Shown here in pieces: positions 8,065-15,732 of a stretch of DNA of 44,467 nt. The position numbers were made by a program, and so were the translations under genes. The stretch is from positions 1 through 44,467 of the forward strand of contig NZ_WKJL01000038.1 in NCBI RefSeq assembly GCF_009674565.1, given 5' to 3'. Below the pieces are notes generated by a model. It was not told where the DNA came from. It saw only the letters and a program-made list of their open reading frames with translations, and ran no database searches. Positions within the stretch are counted from its first letter, which is position 1. Each line of letters starts with the position of its first letter. This DNA is from Duganella aquatilis. GTDB taxonomy: Bacteria; Pseudomonadota; Gammaproteobacteria; Burkholderiales; Burkholderiaceae_D.

Positions 8065-8765
8065 TGCGGCGCGCCGTTCTTTGCGCCGCGCTGCTTGCGG
8101 CCGGCGCGGCACAGGCAGGCACGCCGGCGCGGACGCCGGTGCAGGAGCGCGAACCGAGCGACGAGGAGCGCAGCTCGTTCACCGACTACTATCGCGAACA
8201 GGTGCCGGCCCAGGTCAGCGGCGGACCGTCGCTGTTTGCGCCCGCCTTCGACATCCAGCGCCGGCGCGGCGAACCGTGGCGCGTAATCGCGCGCGTCGAT
8301 TCCTCGCCACGCCACTACACGCCGGAACTGTGCCGCCAGGTCCGCACCAGCTACATCTACGACGCCAGCGCGCCCAAGGGCGAACGCTGGACACCGTCGG
8401 CCGCCGCGCCGGAATGGCAGGTCTGGCTGGCGACGCCAAAAGTGATCTGCACCGCCGCCCAATACACGGTGCAGATGCATCCTGCCGTGCGCACCGACGA
8501 CGTCACCGCCCTGCTGCGCCAGCACAAGGAGCTGCTGGCGCGCGCGCGGCTGCTGTTCGCGGGGAATTCAAGCTGTGCGCGTCAGCGCGCGCTGACCTTC
8601 CGCCTCAGCGCCGTCGAGCCGGCACCGCCGGCCAGCGGAGCGCCGGTCATGCTCGGCATGGTGTTCGACAGCGACCGCGACACGCGCGTGCGCGTGGGCG
8701 TACGCAAGAGCCGCGGCGAATACGTGGCCTGGAGCGTCAACTGCTCTGCTGACTCTGCCGGTTGA
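8064..8765 (+). CDS. Exported protein of unknown function, translationally coupled to envZ
   Basis: 233 residues. The ATG overlaps the envZ stop (TGATG), which fixes the start; the same frame runs open upstream only as a shadow of envZ. MRRAVLCAALLAAGAAQA is a clear signal peptide. The mature protein has four cysteines, enough for two disulfides, and no lipobox, membrane segment or enzyme motif that I recognise. Coupling to ompR-envZ suggests a periplasmic role related to envelope sensing, but this is inference from position only. Its last 29 bases overlap the convergent Imm26-like gene. Confidence 0.75.
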   Translation: MRRAVLCAALLAAGAAQAGTPARTPVQEREPSDEERSSFTDYYREQVPAQVSGGPSLFAPAFDIQRRRGEPWRVIARVDSSPRHYTPELCRQVRTSYIYDASAPKGERWTPSAAAPEWQVWLATPKVICTAAQYTVQMHPAVRTDDVTALLRQHKELLARARLLFAGNSSCARQRALTFRLSAVEPAPPASGAPVMLGMVFDSDRDTRVRVGVRKSRGEYVAWSVNCSADSAG

Positions 8766-9237
8766 TCGGATGTTCCGGCGGCTCCAGCAGCTTGGTCATC
8801 AATAGTTCCACCGAACCGTAGCCGTACAGCGAGTCCGCCTCCAGCCCCTGCGTTTCATACGGCACGGATTCCTCGCGCTCGGAGCGGCTCGGATCGGCGT
8901 CGGCATAGGTCACGCGCCAGGCGCGCTTGAGGGCGTCGGCGCGGCGCAGGAACTGCGGCACCGGCCACGCGGCGGGATTCCACACGTCGATATCGCCCAG
9001 CACGCGCCAGTGGCCGCTGACCAGCGCCATGTCGCCGCAACGCAGCACCTTGACCGCGTCCTGCGGCTGCAAGGTGTTCAACTGCTCCAGCGTGGGAAAG
9101 CCCGGCAGCTTGGGACCGAACAGATACGCCAGCATGATCTTGCTGCCCGGCGACAGTCGCGCCACCAGCCCCCAACCGTAGCCGCCGTCCAGCAACGGCA
9201 CGGCAAACCAGCTCCCCTCTTGATACGACTGCTTCAT
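8737..9237 (-). CDS. Imm26-like (immunity protein 26 family) protein
   Basis: 166 residues without a signal peptide. The N-terminus (SYQEGSWFAVPLLDGGYGWG followed by LVAR) matches the pattern of the Imm26 family, small proteins first noticed as immunity partners of polymorphic toxins, which often start with a GDxFAVPL..GxYGxGRV motif. The middle contains WRVLGDIDVWNPAAWPVPQF. No toxin gene is adjacent in this window, so it may be an orphan or have another role. It converges on and overlaps the exported gene by 29 bp. The call is by motif only. Confidence 0.6.
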   Translation of the reverse strand: MKQSYQEGSWFAVPLLDGGYGWGLVARLSPGSKIMLAYLFGPKLPGFPTLEQLNTLQPQDAVKVLRCGDMALVSGHWRVLGDIDVWNPAAWPVPQFLRRADALKRAWRVTYADADPSRSEREESVPYETQGLEADSLYGYGSVELLMTKLLEPPEHPINRQSQQSS

Positions 9238-9340
9238 TCAAACCCTTTCAACCACCGCCCAGCGGCGCAAGTCGGAAGTGTAGCGACGCCACGCAAAACA
9301 CGGCGCACGGCATCGCCGCAACGGAACCGCATGACATCTG

Positions 9341-9349
9341 TGTTACACT
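9341..9349 (+). promoter_or_regulatory. Extended -10 promoter element for the riboswitch transcript
   Basis: TGTTACACT fits an extended -10 (TGn followed by TACACT, four of six to TATAAT). Initiation would fall at about 9354-9358, right at the first strand of the TPP riboswitch P1 helix. No good -35 is seen, as is usual for extended -10 promoters. Confidence 0.45.
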
Positions 9350-9353
9350 GCGG

Positions 9354-9430
9354 CTTCGCTAGGGGTCCTGGGAACGTCGTTTCCGGGTGAGAGATACCCT
9401 TCGTACCTGATCTGGATAATGCCAGCGAAG
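9354..9430 (+). ncRNA. TPP (thi-box) riboswitch aptamer
   Basis: The closing helix P1 is CTTCGCT (9354-9360) with AGCGAAG (9424-9430). Inside are the thi-box hallmarks: GGGTGAGAGATACCC (near 9385-9399) and the highly conserved ACCTGATCTGGATAATGCC (9405-9423). Such aptamers bind thiamine pyrophosphate and switch off thiamine synthesis or uptake genes. It lies 76 bp upstream of the TonB-dependent receptor on the same strand. Confidence 0.95.
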
Positions 9431-9464
9431 GAAAGCGCAAAAGTGGTTCTCCCCTCCTTTGATG

Positions 9465-9502
9465 GCTCTCTTCGCCGGCTCCCAGCCGAACAAGTAGAGA
9501 GC
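9465..9502 (+). promoter_or_regulatory. Ribosome-site-sequestering hairpin (riboswitch expression platform)
   Basis: GCTCTCT (9465-9471) is complementary to AGAGAGC (9496-9502), which contains the probable ribosome binding site for the ATG at 9507. An inner stem CGGCT/AGCCG (9476-9480/9484-9488) with a CCC loop nests inside it. No U-tract follows, so the switch probably works on translation rather than termination. Confidence 0.6.
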
Positions 9503-9506
9503 AGAT

Positions 9507-11639
9507 ATGTCCACACCAAACTTTGCAGTGTCCGCCATCGCGTTGGCGGTTTTACAGATGACTTCCGGCGCCGTCCGCGCCGAAGATCCCGACCAGGCCA
9601 TGCAGGAAGTCGTCGTCAACGGCGCCAAGCTGCGCGCCGCCTCGGCCTCGGTGGCCGGCTTCGGCAGCGCGCCGCTGCTGGAAACGCCGGCCTCGGTCAG
9701 CGTGCTGACCTCGCAGCAGATGCTGGACCTGCAAATCCGCTCCACCACCGACGCCGCCAAGTTCGATGCCAGCCTGAGCGACGCGTACAACGCGGTCGGC
9801 TACGCCGAGCAGTTCTCCATCCGCGGCTTCAAGCTGGACAACGAATCCAGCTACCGCAAGGACGGCATGGCGATCACCGGCGACACCCAGATCCCGCTGG
9901 AGAACAAGGAACGCCTGGAAGTGCTGAAAGGCCTGTCCGGCCTGCAGGCCGGCGTGTCGGCGCCGGGCGGCATCGTCAACTACGTCACCAAGCGCCCGAC
10001 CGACACGCCGCTGCGCACCGTGGTACTGGAAGAGCGCGAGCGCGGCAACCTGTACGGCGCGGTCGACCTCGGCGGCCGCTTCGACAACAGCGATTTCGGC
10101 TACCGCATCAACGCCGCCGCCGAGCGCTTGCGTTCCTACATCAAGGGCGCCGAGGGCAACCGCAAGTTCGTCTCGGCCGCCTTCGACTGGCGCATCTCGC
10201 CGCAGGCGCTGCTGCAAGTCGACGCCGACTACCAGCGCAAGTCGCAGGTCACCGCGCCGGGCTACCAGTTGCTGAACAACGCCACGCTGCCGAACGTGCC
10301 GGCCGACCAGCTGCTCAACGACCAGCCGTGGAGCCGTCCGGTGGAAACCACCAGCAGCAACGTCGGCGCCCGCTTCGAGTACAAGTTCTCGCCGGCGTGG
10401 AACGCCACCCTCAGCGCCAACCAGCACAACTTCAAGCGCGACGACTACACCGCCTTCCCTTACGGCTGCGGCGCGCAGGATCTGTATCCCGGCTTCTGCG
10501 GCAACGGCGACTACGACGTCTACAACTACATCAGCCTGGGCGAGAAAAAATCGCCGCTGACGGCGCAGGCGCTGCTGCAAGGCCGCTTCGCCACCGGCGC
10601 GCTGACGCACGAATTCACCGGCGGCGCATCGTTCTTCAAGAACAGCGAAAAATGGGGCGACTACCTGTACGACTGGTCCGGCACCAGCAACATCTACCAT
10701 CCTGTGGTGGTGGCGCCGGCGCCCGGCAGCAGCGGACCGGTCTCGGAACGCCGCCGCGACAACGAGCGCGCGCTGTTCGCGCAGGACATCCTGGGTCTGA
10801 CCGAACAACTGAAGCTGCACGCCGGCGCGCGCTACGTCAAACTGAAACGTGACGAATACGTCGGCACCGACGACGATGGCGCCGTGCTGCCGTATGCGCA
10901 CACCGACATCGGCTTCTGGCTGCCGAACGTGGCGCTGGTGTACAAGGTGCGTCCGAACGTCTCGACCTATGTGTCGTACGCGCAGGGCCTGGAGCATGGC
11001 GGCGTGGCGCCGATGGGCACCGTCAACGAGCACCGCGCGCTGGACCCGAGCAAGTCGAAACAGGTGGAAGTGGGCGTCAAGGCCGACATTCGCCAGGATT
11101 TGAGCGCCTCCGTGTCGCTGTTCCAGATCCGCAAAGGCCTGGAATACACCGACGCCGCCAACGCTTACGTGCGCAACGGCGAAGCGCAGAACCGCGGCCT
11201 GGAAATGGCGCTGGCCGGCCGCGCCACGCGCGAGCTGACGGTGGGCGTCTCGGCCACCGCGCTGAACACCCGGCAAAGCGGCACCGGCTCGGCGGACCTG
11301 GACGGCAAGCGCGTGACCGACGTCGCCGCCTTCAAGTCATCGGTGTATGCGGATTACGCGCTGCCGCAGGTGCAGGGCCTGAGCGTGGGCGCCAGCTGGC
11401 AGTACTCGGGCAAGAAAGCCTTCGACGCCGCCAACACGGTGTTCGTGCCGTCCTACCACGTGGTCAACCTGACGGCGTCGTACGCCACCCGCCTCGGCAA
11501 CGTCGGCACCACCTTCCGCGCCGGCATCGACAACGCCTTCGACAAGTTCTACTGGCGCGACGTCACGCCGGACCTGGGCGGCTACCTGATGCCGGGCGCC
11601 TCGCGCACCTTCCGCGTGTCGGCGACCTTCGATCTCTAG
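9507..11639 (+). CDS. TonB-dependent outer-membrane receptor under TPP riboswitch control
   Basis: 710 residues: signal peptide about 1-25 (ending GAVRA), a TonB-box-like EVVVNGAK, a plug domain (about 50-165, with SIRGF, ERLEVLKG and APGGIVNYVTKRPT), then a 22-strand-type barrel ending in RTFRVSATFDL with the terminal hydrophobic residue expected for outer-membrane insertion. By plug and barrel motifs it belongs to the siderophore-type receptor group, but the TPP riboswitch in front argues that the ligand is thiamine or a precursor. It is convergent with a PnuC/kinase cluster, and the stops overlap by 4 bp (CTAG). Riboswitch evidence is strong; the substrate is inferred. Confidence 0.92.
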   Translation: MSTPNFAVSAIALAVLQMTSGAVRAEDPDQAMQEVVVNGAKLRAASASVAGFGSAPLLETPASVSVLTSQQMLDLQIRSTTDAAKFDASLSDAYNAVGYAEQFSIRGFKLDNESSYRKDGMAITGDTQIPLENKERLEVLKGLSGLQAGVSAPGGIVNYVTKRPTDTPLRTVVLEERERGNLYGAVDLGGRFDNSDFGYRINAAAERLRSYIKGAEGNRKFVSAAFDWRISPQALLQVDADYQRKSQVTAPGYQLLNNATLPNVPADQLLNDQPWSRPVETTSSNVGARFEYKFSPAWNATLSANQHNFKRDDYTAFPYGCGAQDLYPGFCGNGDYDVYNYISLGEKKSPLTAQALLQGRFATGALTHEFTGGASFFKNSEKWGDYLYDWSGTSNIYHPVVVAPAPGSSGPVSERRRDNERALFAQDILGLTEQLKLHAGARYVKLKRDEYVGTDDDGAVLPYAHTDIGFWLPNVALVYKVRPNVSTYVSYAQGLEHGGVAPMGTVNEHRALDPSKSKQVEVGVKADIRQDLSASVSLFQIRKGLEYTDAANAYVRNGEAQNRGLEMALAGRATRELTVGVSATALNTRQSGTGSADLDGKRVTDVAAFKSSVYADYALPQVQGLSVGASWQYSGKKAFDAANTVFVPSYHVVNLTASYATRLGNVGTTFRAGIDNAFDKFYWRDVTPDLGGYLMPGASRTFRVSATFDL

Positions 11640-12355
11640 AAGATCAGCTGCGCGCGCATCGAAAAACTTTTTGCTGCGCGCGCCGAATTCCTGCCGATCA
11701 GATAGGCGAATTCATACTTCAATTCCTGCCGCCCGATGTCGGTGTGGCCGCCGACCATCGGCCCGGCGCGGTGCGACTGCTGCTTGTACGGCGACCAGTC
11801 GTTCCACTTCCCCACTTCGCCGAAGGCCTGCACGCCGGGCTGGAACCACGGCTTCCAGTTGTGCTTTACCTGCAGCTGGTAAGTCAGCTCGGTCGGATTC
11901 GGCCCGGAGACGGTGTGGTAGTCGCGCTGGAAGAACAGGTTTGCGTTGAACTGGGTGCGGCCGATTTCCGTTTGCAGCACCGGCCCCCACTCCAGCATGT
12001 AGCCGTTGTCGCGGTCGTGCGAGCGCTCCACCTTGGTGTGCAGCGCCAGGTCGAAGTCGTACTGGCCCTGGGTCAGCATGTAGTCGTTCTGCCAGGCGGT
12101 GGCGGTGCGTTGCGTGCCGCCGCCGTTGCGCGTGAACCATTCCTCGTAGATCTCGGTGTACCAGCGCGACGTGACGCCGTAGCCGACGCCGATTTCCGGC
12201 GACGCCGTGGTTCGGCCGCTGTATTGGGCGTGCCAGTATTTGTAGTCGATGGAAGTCTGGCCTTCCACGTCGTAGGTGGAGACCAGGTAATAGCCGGTAT
12301 CGGCCAGCGCCAGCGGAGTAACCAATATCGATAACGCCGCCAACCGCTTGATCAT
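11636..12355 (-). CDS. Small outer-membrane beta-barrel protein, last gene of the pnuC operon
   Basis: 239 residues, starting MIKRLAALSILVTPLALA (signal peptide). The remainder alternates polar and aromatic residues (YYLVSTYDVEGQ, EYKYW-like strands) and ends in SFSMRAQLIF with a terminal Phe, as for proteins assembled by the BAM complex. The ATG is fixed by a 4-nt ATGA overlap with the kinase gene. No family is recognised with certainty. Position behind a PnuC-type transporter and kinase suggests an outer-membrane pore or accessory protein for the same substrate, which is inference. Confidence 0.75.
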   Translation of the reverse strand: MIKRLAALSILVTPLALADTGYYLVSTYDVEGQTSIDYKYWHAQYSGRTTASPEIGVGYGVTSRWYTEIYEEWFTRNGGGTQRTATAWQNDYMLTQGQYDFDLALHTKVERSHDRDNGYMLEWGPVLQTEIGRTQFNANLFFQRDYHTVSGPNPTELTYQLQVKHNWKPWFQPGVQAFGEVGKWNDWSPYKQQSHRAGPMVGGHTDIGRQELKYEFAYLIGRNSARAAKSFSMRAQLIF

Positions 12356-12864
12356 AGATACCCTGAAGCCCGTAATATGCGTTGATCGGGATCGCCCGAT
12401 ATCAGCAGATAGGGTATCCCACGCGCCGCCAGTTCGTCCAGCAGCAAGCGGTTGACGATGACGCTGACCTCCTCGTTCTCGCGCTGCAAACCGTCGGCCA
12501 CCCAGGGGATGTCGGGCGCCGTCACCAGCGTCAGGGCGTAATCGCGCTGGTGCGCGTCCGCCAGCAGCGCCAGTTCGGCGTCGATGCCGCCGAAATAATG
12601 GCGGCTGTAGACCGCCGTCATCAGCGGCGTAGTGTCGCAAAAAAGATACTTTCCGGCCTGCTGCGCGGCGGCGTCCTCGCGCTGGCGCTGCGTGCGGGCG
12701 ATGTGGATCTGGTCCGCCGCCACCGGCACGCGGCCTTCGGTGTCGACGAATTCGCGCAGGTATTCCGGCACCCACACGGTGCCGTAGCGCGCCGCCAGCG
12801 CCTCGGCCAGCGTGGTCTTGCCGGACGACGCGGTGCCGAGGATGGCGATGCGCCGCGGCGTCAT
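12352..12864 (-). CDS. NadR-like P-loop kinase/ATPase
   Basis: 170 residues. The Walker A motif is GTASSGKTT (10-18); WVPEYLREFV (31-40) and a YLFCDTTPLMTAVY stretch (73-86) resemble the ribosylnicotinamide kinase domain of NadR and the AAA_28 family. There is no adenylyltransferase domain. Both ends overlap neighbours by ATGA, so translation is coupled to the transporter. NadR-type kinases trap nicotinamide riboside imported by PnuC; in a TPP-riboswitch locus the substrate could instead be thiamine. The kinase call is firm; the substrate is open. A longer in-frame extension to 13020 is a shadow of the pnuC gene. Confidence 0.85.
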   Translation of the reverse strand: MTPRRIAILGTASSGKTTLAEALAARYGTVWVPEYLREFVDTEGRVPVAADQIHIARTQRQREDAAAQQAGKYLFCDTTPLMTAVYSRHYFGGIDAELALLADAHQRDYALTLVTAPDIPWVADGLQRENEEVSVIVNRLLLDELAARGIPYLLISGDPDQRILRASGYL

Positions 12865-13505
12865 TCCAGCGCCAGCCGGCGGCCGCCGGCGTGGCTGTCG
12901 CCGCTCCAGGCGCGCAGGCCGATGACCGCCATGCCGACGAAGATGGCGTACAAAATCGCCGTCAGCATCAGGTGCTTGTGCAGGTACAGCGCCACGTACA
13001 GCACGTCGACGATGATCCACACGTGCCAGTTCTCGATCTTCTTACGCGACAGCAGCAGTTGGCCGACCAGCGAACCGGCGGTCAGGAAGCCGTCCGAGTT
13101 CGGCACGTCGGTATCGGTATAGGACTTGAGGAACCAGGCCAGCAGCGCGAAGCCGACCAGCCAGGCGCCGGCGGCGCTCCAGCGGCCGCGCGCGTCGAGC
13201 GACGTCACCGGCAGCCTGGCGTGGCTGTCGTCGCCGTGCAGCCACTGATACCAGCCGAAGATCGACACCGCGATGAACACCAGCTGCAGGCCCATGTCGC
13301 CGTACAGGCGCGAACCGTAGAACACCAGGCCGTAGGTGGCCGACGAGATGATGGCGAACAGCCAGCCCCAGTGGCTCTGGCGGATGTTCAACCACACCGT
13401 GGCCACCGACAGCAGGAACGACAGCAGCTCCAGCGGGGTCGTGGCAAATACTGCCAGGTGCAGCGGCATATTCGCGTAACCCAGCAGGAGCGTCATTGCG
13501 TTCAT
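12861..13505 (-). CDS. PnuC-family vitamin transporter (PnuC/PnuT type)
   Basis: 214 residues with about seven membrane helices. Family motifs are visible: LYGDMGLQLVFIAVSIFGWYQW (given as LYGDMGLQ...GWYQW), SLVGQLLLSRKKIENWHVWI and the LYLHKHLMLTAILY segment. PnuC proteins carry unphosphorylated nicotinamide riboside by facilitated diffusion; PnuT relatives carry thiamine and are commonly linked to TPP riboswitches. The neighbouring riboswitch-controlled TonB receptor favours PnuT. The ATG at 13505 overlaps the peptidase stop (ATGA); a second ATG at 13496 is possible. The family is certain, the substrate inferred. Confidence 0.88.
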   Translation of the reverse strand: MNAMTLLLGYANMPLHLAVFATTPLELLSFLLSVATVWLNIRQSHWGWLFAIISSATYGLVFYGSRLYGDMGLQLVFIAVSIFGWYQWLHGDDSHARLPVTSLDARGRWSAAGAWLVGFALLAWFLKSYTDTDVPNSDGFLTAGSLVGQLLLSRKKIENWHVWIIVDVLYVALYLHKHLMLTAILYAIFVGMAVIGLRAWSGDSHAGGRRLALE

Positions 13506-15637
13506 TTTTTAGGATATTTGATGGTCATTTCTTTGAGCACGTTGTCGGCGTGATCCACTTCCGACATCACCCACAGCATATACCGGATATCCAGGTGGAT
13601 GGCGCGGGTGATGTCGGTGTCGAAATACCAGTCCTTGGTGATCGACTCGTAGGTGGAATCGAAGTTCAGGCCTATCAGCTCGCCGTTCTTGTTCATCACC
13701 GCCGAACCGGAGTTGCCGCCGGTGGTGTCGGCGCTGGTCAGGAAGTCGACCGGCACGGTGCCCAGCACCGGGTCCTTGAACTGGCCGTAGCGCTTGGCCT
13801 TGATCGCATCCAGCAGCTTGGCCGGCGCGTTGAACGGCTCCTTGCCGGTGTTCTTCTCGACGATGCCTTCGATGGTGGTGAACGGTCCCTTGGTGACGCC
13901 ATCCTTCGGCGAGTACGGCGCCACGGTGCCGTAGGTCACGCGCAGCGTCGAATTCGCGTCAGGATAGACCGGCTTGCCCTGCGATTTCTTGAACGCGATC
14001 ACGGCCGCCATGTATTGCGGGATCACGCGTTCCAGGTTGCCGTCCAGTTCCTTGCGGCGTTCCTTCAGCGACTGCGACACGCCGTCGACCTTCACCGCCA
14101 GCTTGATGAAGGCGTCGTCCGACGCCGCCACCGTGGCGGCGTCCTTGCCCACCCACGCCAGGCGCTTGGCGGTGTCGCCCAGCTGCGATTGCGCGTACAG
14201 CGCCGGCACCGCGGCCACCGATGGCAGCAGCGCATCCAGGCCGGTCACGTGCATCGACTTCGGCAGCGCGGCGTAGCGTTGCAGCGCGGCGGTGAAGCGC
14301 GCCTGATCGACGCTGCCCACATACGACTGCTCCAGGCGATTCAGGCGCGCCTTGATGAAGCCCAGGTCGCGCTGCTGGTAGCCCAGTTCACGCTCGGCGT
14401 CCGGCTTGGCGCTTTCCTGCGCCAGGCGATACAGCGTGGCGCCCGACTTCAGCAGGTCGCTGGTGATGGCGACGCTGTGGCCGAATTCCTCGTCGCTCAG
14501 CGCGATGTCGGCGGCGATCAGGCTGTCCAGCTCCGTCAGCATGGTCTTCGACACGCCCGGCTGCCTGGCGTACCAGGCGCGGAATTCGGCGTCCTGCACG
14601 TCCTTGATGGCGGCGATGTCCTTGCGCGCGAAGCCGTCCATCAGGCCGCGGGTTTTCTTCATCACGTTATTGAGGCTCTTGACCACGCTGGCGTAGCGCA
14701 CCGCGTTGCCTTCGTTGTCCTTGGTGGCGGCGGCGATCACGTCCAGGTCGGACTGGATTTCCGCGGCCTTGGCCGGATAGGCGGCGTCGCGCGCGTAGCG
14801 GATTTCCGACGGCAGCTTGTAGCGGCTGGTGCGGCCAGGATAGCCGGCCAGCAGCACCGGGTCGCCGTTCTTCAGGCCCGCGGCCGACACCACTAGGAAG
14901 TCCTTCGAGTGGTAAGGCACGTTGTCCGGCGACGGATCGGCCGGACGGCCGTCCTTGCCAACGTAGGCGCGCAGGAACGAGTAGTCGCCCACGTGGCGCG
15001 GCCATTCGTAGTTGTCGATGTCGCCGCCGAAGTCGCCGATCGAATTGGCCGGCGCGTACACCAGCCGCACGTCGCGTATCATCATCTGGCGGATACGGTA
15101 GTATTCCAGGCCGCGATGGAAGGCCGGCACCGAGCAGCGGTAGCTCTTGTCGCTCTCGCACTCGGCGACCAGCGCCTTGACCGCCTTGTCCACCGCTTCG
15201 CTGCGCTGCTTGCCGCTCATGGTCGGCGTGATGTCCTTCAGCACGCGGCTGGTGACGTTTTCCACCTTGTCGGTGACATACACCAGCGTGTTCGGGCCGC
15301 CCGCCAGCTCGTCGGCGCGGGTCTTGGCCAGGTAGCCGTTGGCGATGTAATTGTGTTCAGGCGTGGAATTGCGCTGGATGGCGCCATAGGCGCAATGGTG
15401 ATTGGTCACAATCAGGCCGGCGTCCGACACGAACGACGCCGAGCAGCCGCCCAGCGACACGATGGCGCTCATCGGGTGCTTGGACAGATCGGCCAGTTTT
15501 TCCGCCGGGATGGCGATGCCGATGCGTTTCAGTTCGGATTTCAGTTGCGGCAGCTGGTACGGCTGCCATTGGCCTTCGTCGGCGGATGCGCCGGTTGCGC
15601 ACAGCAGCGCGGCAGGAATCACTAAATATTTTAACAA
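13502..15637 (-). CDS. S46-family periplasmic dipeptidyl-peptidase
   Basis: 711 residues from a TTG start at 15637: signal peptide MLKYLVIPAALLCATGASA, then the chymotrypsin-like S46 fold with catalytic H81 (TNHHCAYGAIQ), D208 (GGDIDNYEWPRH) and S643 (GGNSGSAVMN). Family members (DPP7, DPP11) release dipeptides from N-termini in the periplasm. The frame has an ATG at 15670, but that codon overlaps a good -10 element, so transcripts would start after it; the TTG has GGGG seven bases upstream and gives a clean signal peptide. It heads the ATGA-coupled chain peptidase-PnuC-kinase-barrel. The residue 18 after the catalytic Ser is Ser. Confidence 0.88.
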   Translation of the reverse strand: MLKYLVIPAALLCATGASADEGQWQPYQLPQLKSELKRIGIAIPAEKLADLSKHPMSAIVSLGGCSASFVSDAGLIVTNHHCAYGAIQRNSTPEHNYIANGYLAKTRADELAGGPNTLVYVTDKVENVTSRVLKDITPTMSGKQRSEAVDKAVKALVAECESDKSYRCSVPAFHRGLEYYRIRQMMIRDVRLVYAPANSIGDFGGDIDNYEWPRHVGDYSFLRAYVGKDGRPADPSPDNVPYHSKDFLVVSAAGLKNGDPVLLAGYPGRTSRYKLPSEIRYARDAAYPAKAAEIQSDLDVIAAATKDNEGNAVRYASVVKSLNNVMKKTRGLMDGFARKDIAAIKDVQDAEFRAWYARQPGVSKTMLTELDSLIAADIALSDEEFGHSVAITSDLLKSGATLYRLAQESAKPDAERELGYQQRDLGFIKARLNRLEQSYVGSVDQARFTAALQRYAALPKSMHVTGLDALLPSVAAVPALYAQSQLGDTAKRLAWVGKDAATVAASDDAFIKLAVKVDGVSQSLKERRKELDGNLERVIPQYMAAVIAFKKSQGKPVYPDANSTLRVTYGTVAPYSPKDGVTKGPFTTIEGIVEKNTGKEPFNAPAKLLDAIKAKRYGQFKDPVLGTVPVDFLTSADTTGGNSGSAVMNKNGELIGLNFDSTYESITKDWYFDTDITRAIHLDIRYMLWVMSEVDHADNVLKEMTIKYPKK

Positions 15638-15668
15638 GATATGGCCCCAGATTGAATTCGGCGCCAGC

Positions 15669-15697
15669 ATTATAAATCGAAGCGCAGCGCCAGCCAA
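15669..15697 (-). promoter_or_regulatory. Sigma-70-type promoter of the S46-pnuC operon
   Basis: On the minus strand TTGGCT (15692-15697) and a perfect TATAAT (15669-15674) are 17 bp apart. Initiation is expected near 15662, about 25 nt before the TTG start at 15637. The -10 overlaps the alternative ATG at 15670. Confidence 0.65.
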
Positions 15698-15723
15698 CGC
15701 AGACCGCCAGCGGCCTGCGTTGG
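15694..15723 (-). terminator. Strong hairpin after the efflux operon
   Basis: CCAACGCAG (15694-15702) pairs perfectly with CTGCGTTGG (15715-15723), with a further CCGC/GCGG inside after one mismatch. It begins 10 bp after the stop of the outer-membrane channel gene. There is no run of U after it, only a mildly T-rich stretch, and one arm overlaps the -35 of the next promoter. Confidence 0.45.
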
Positions 15724-15732
15724 CGCGGCGCC

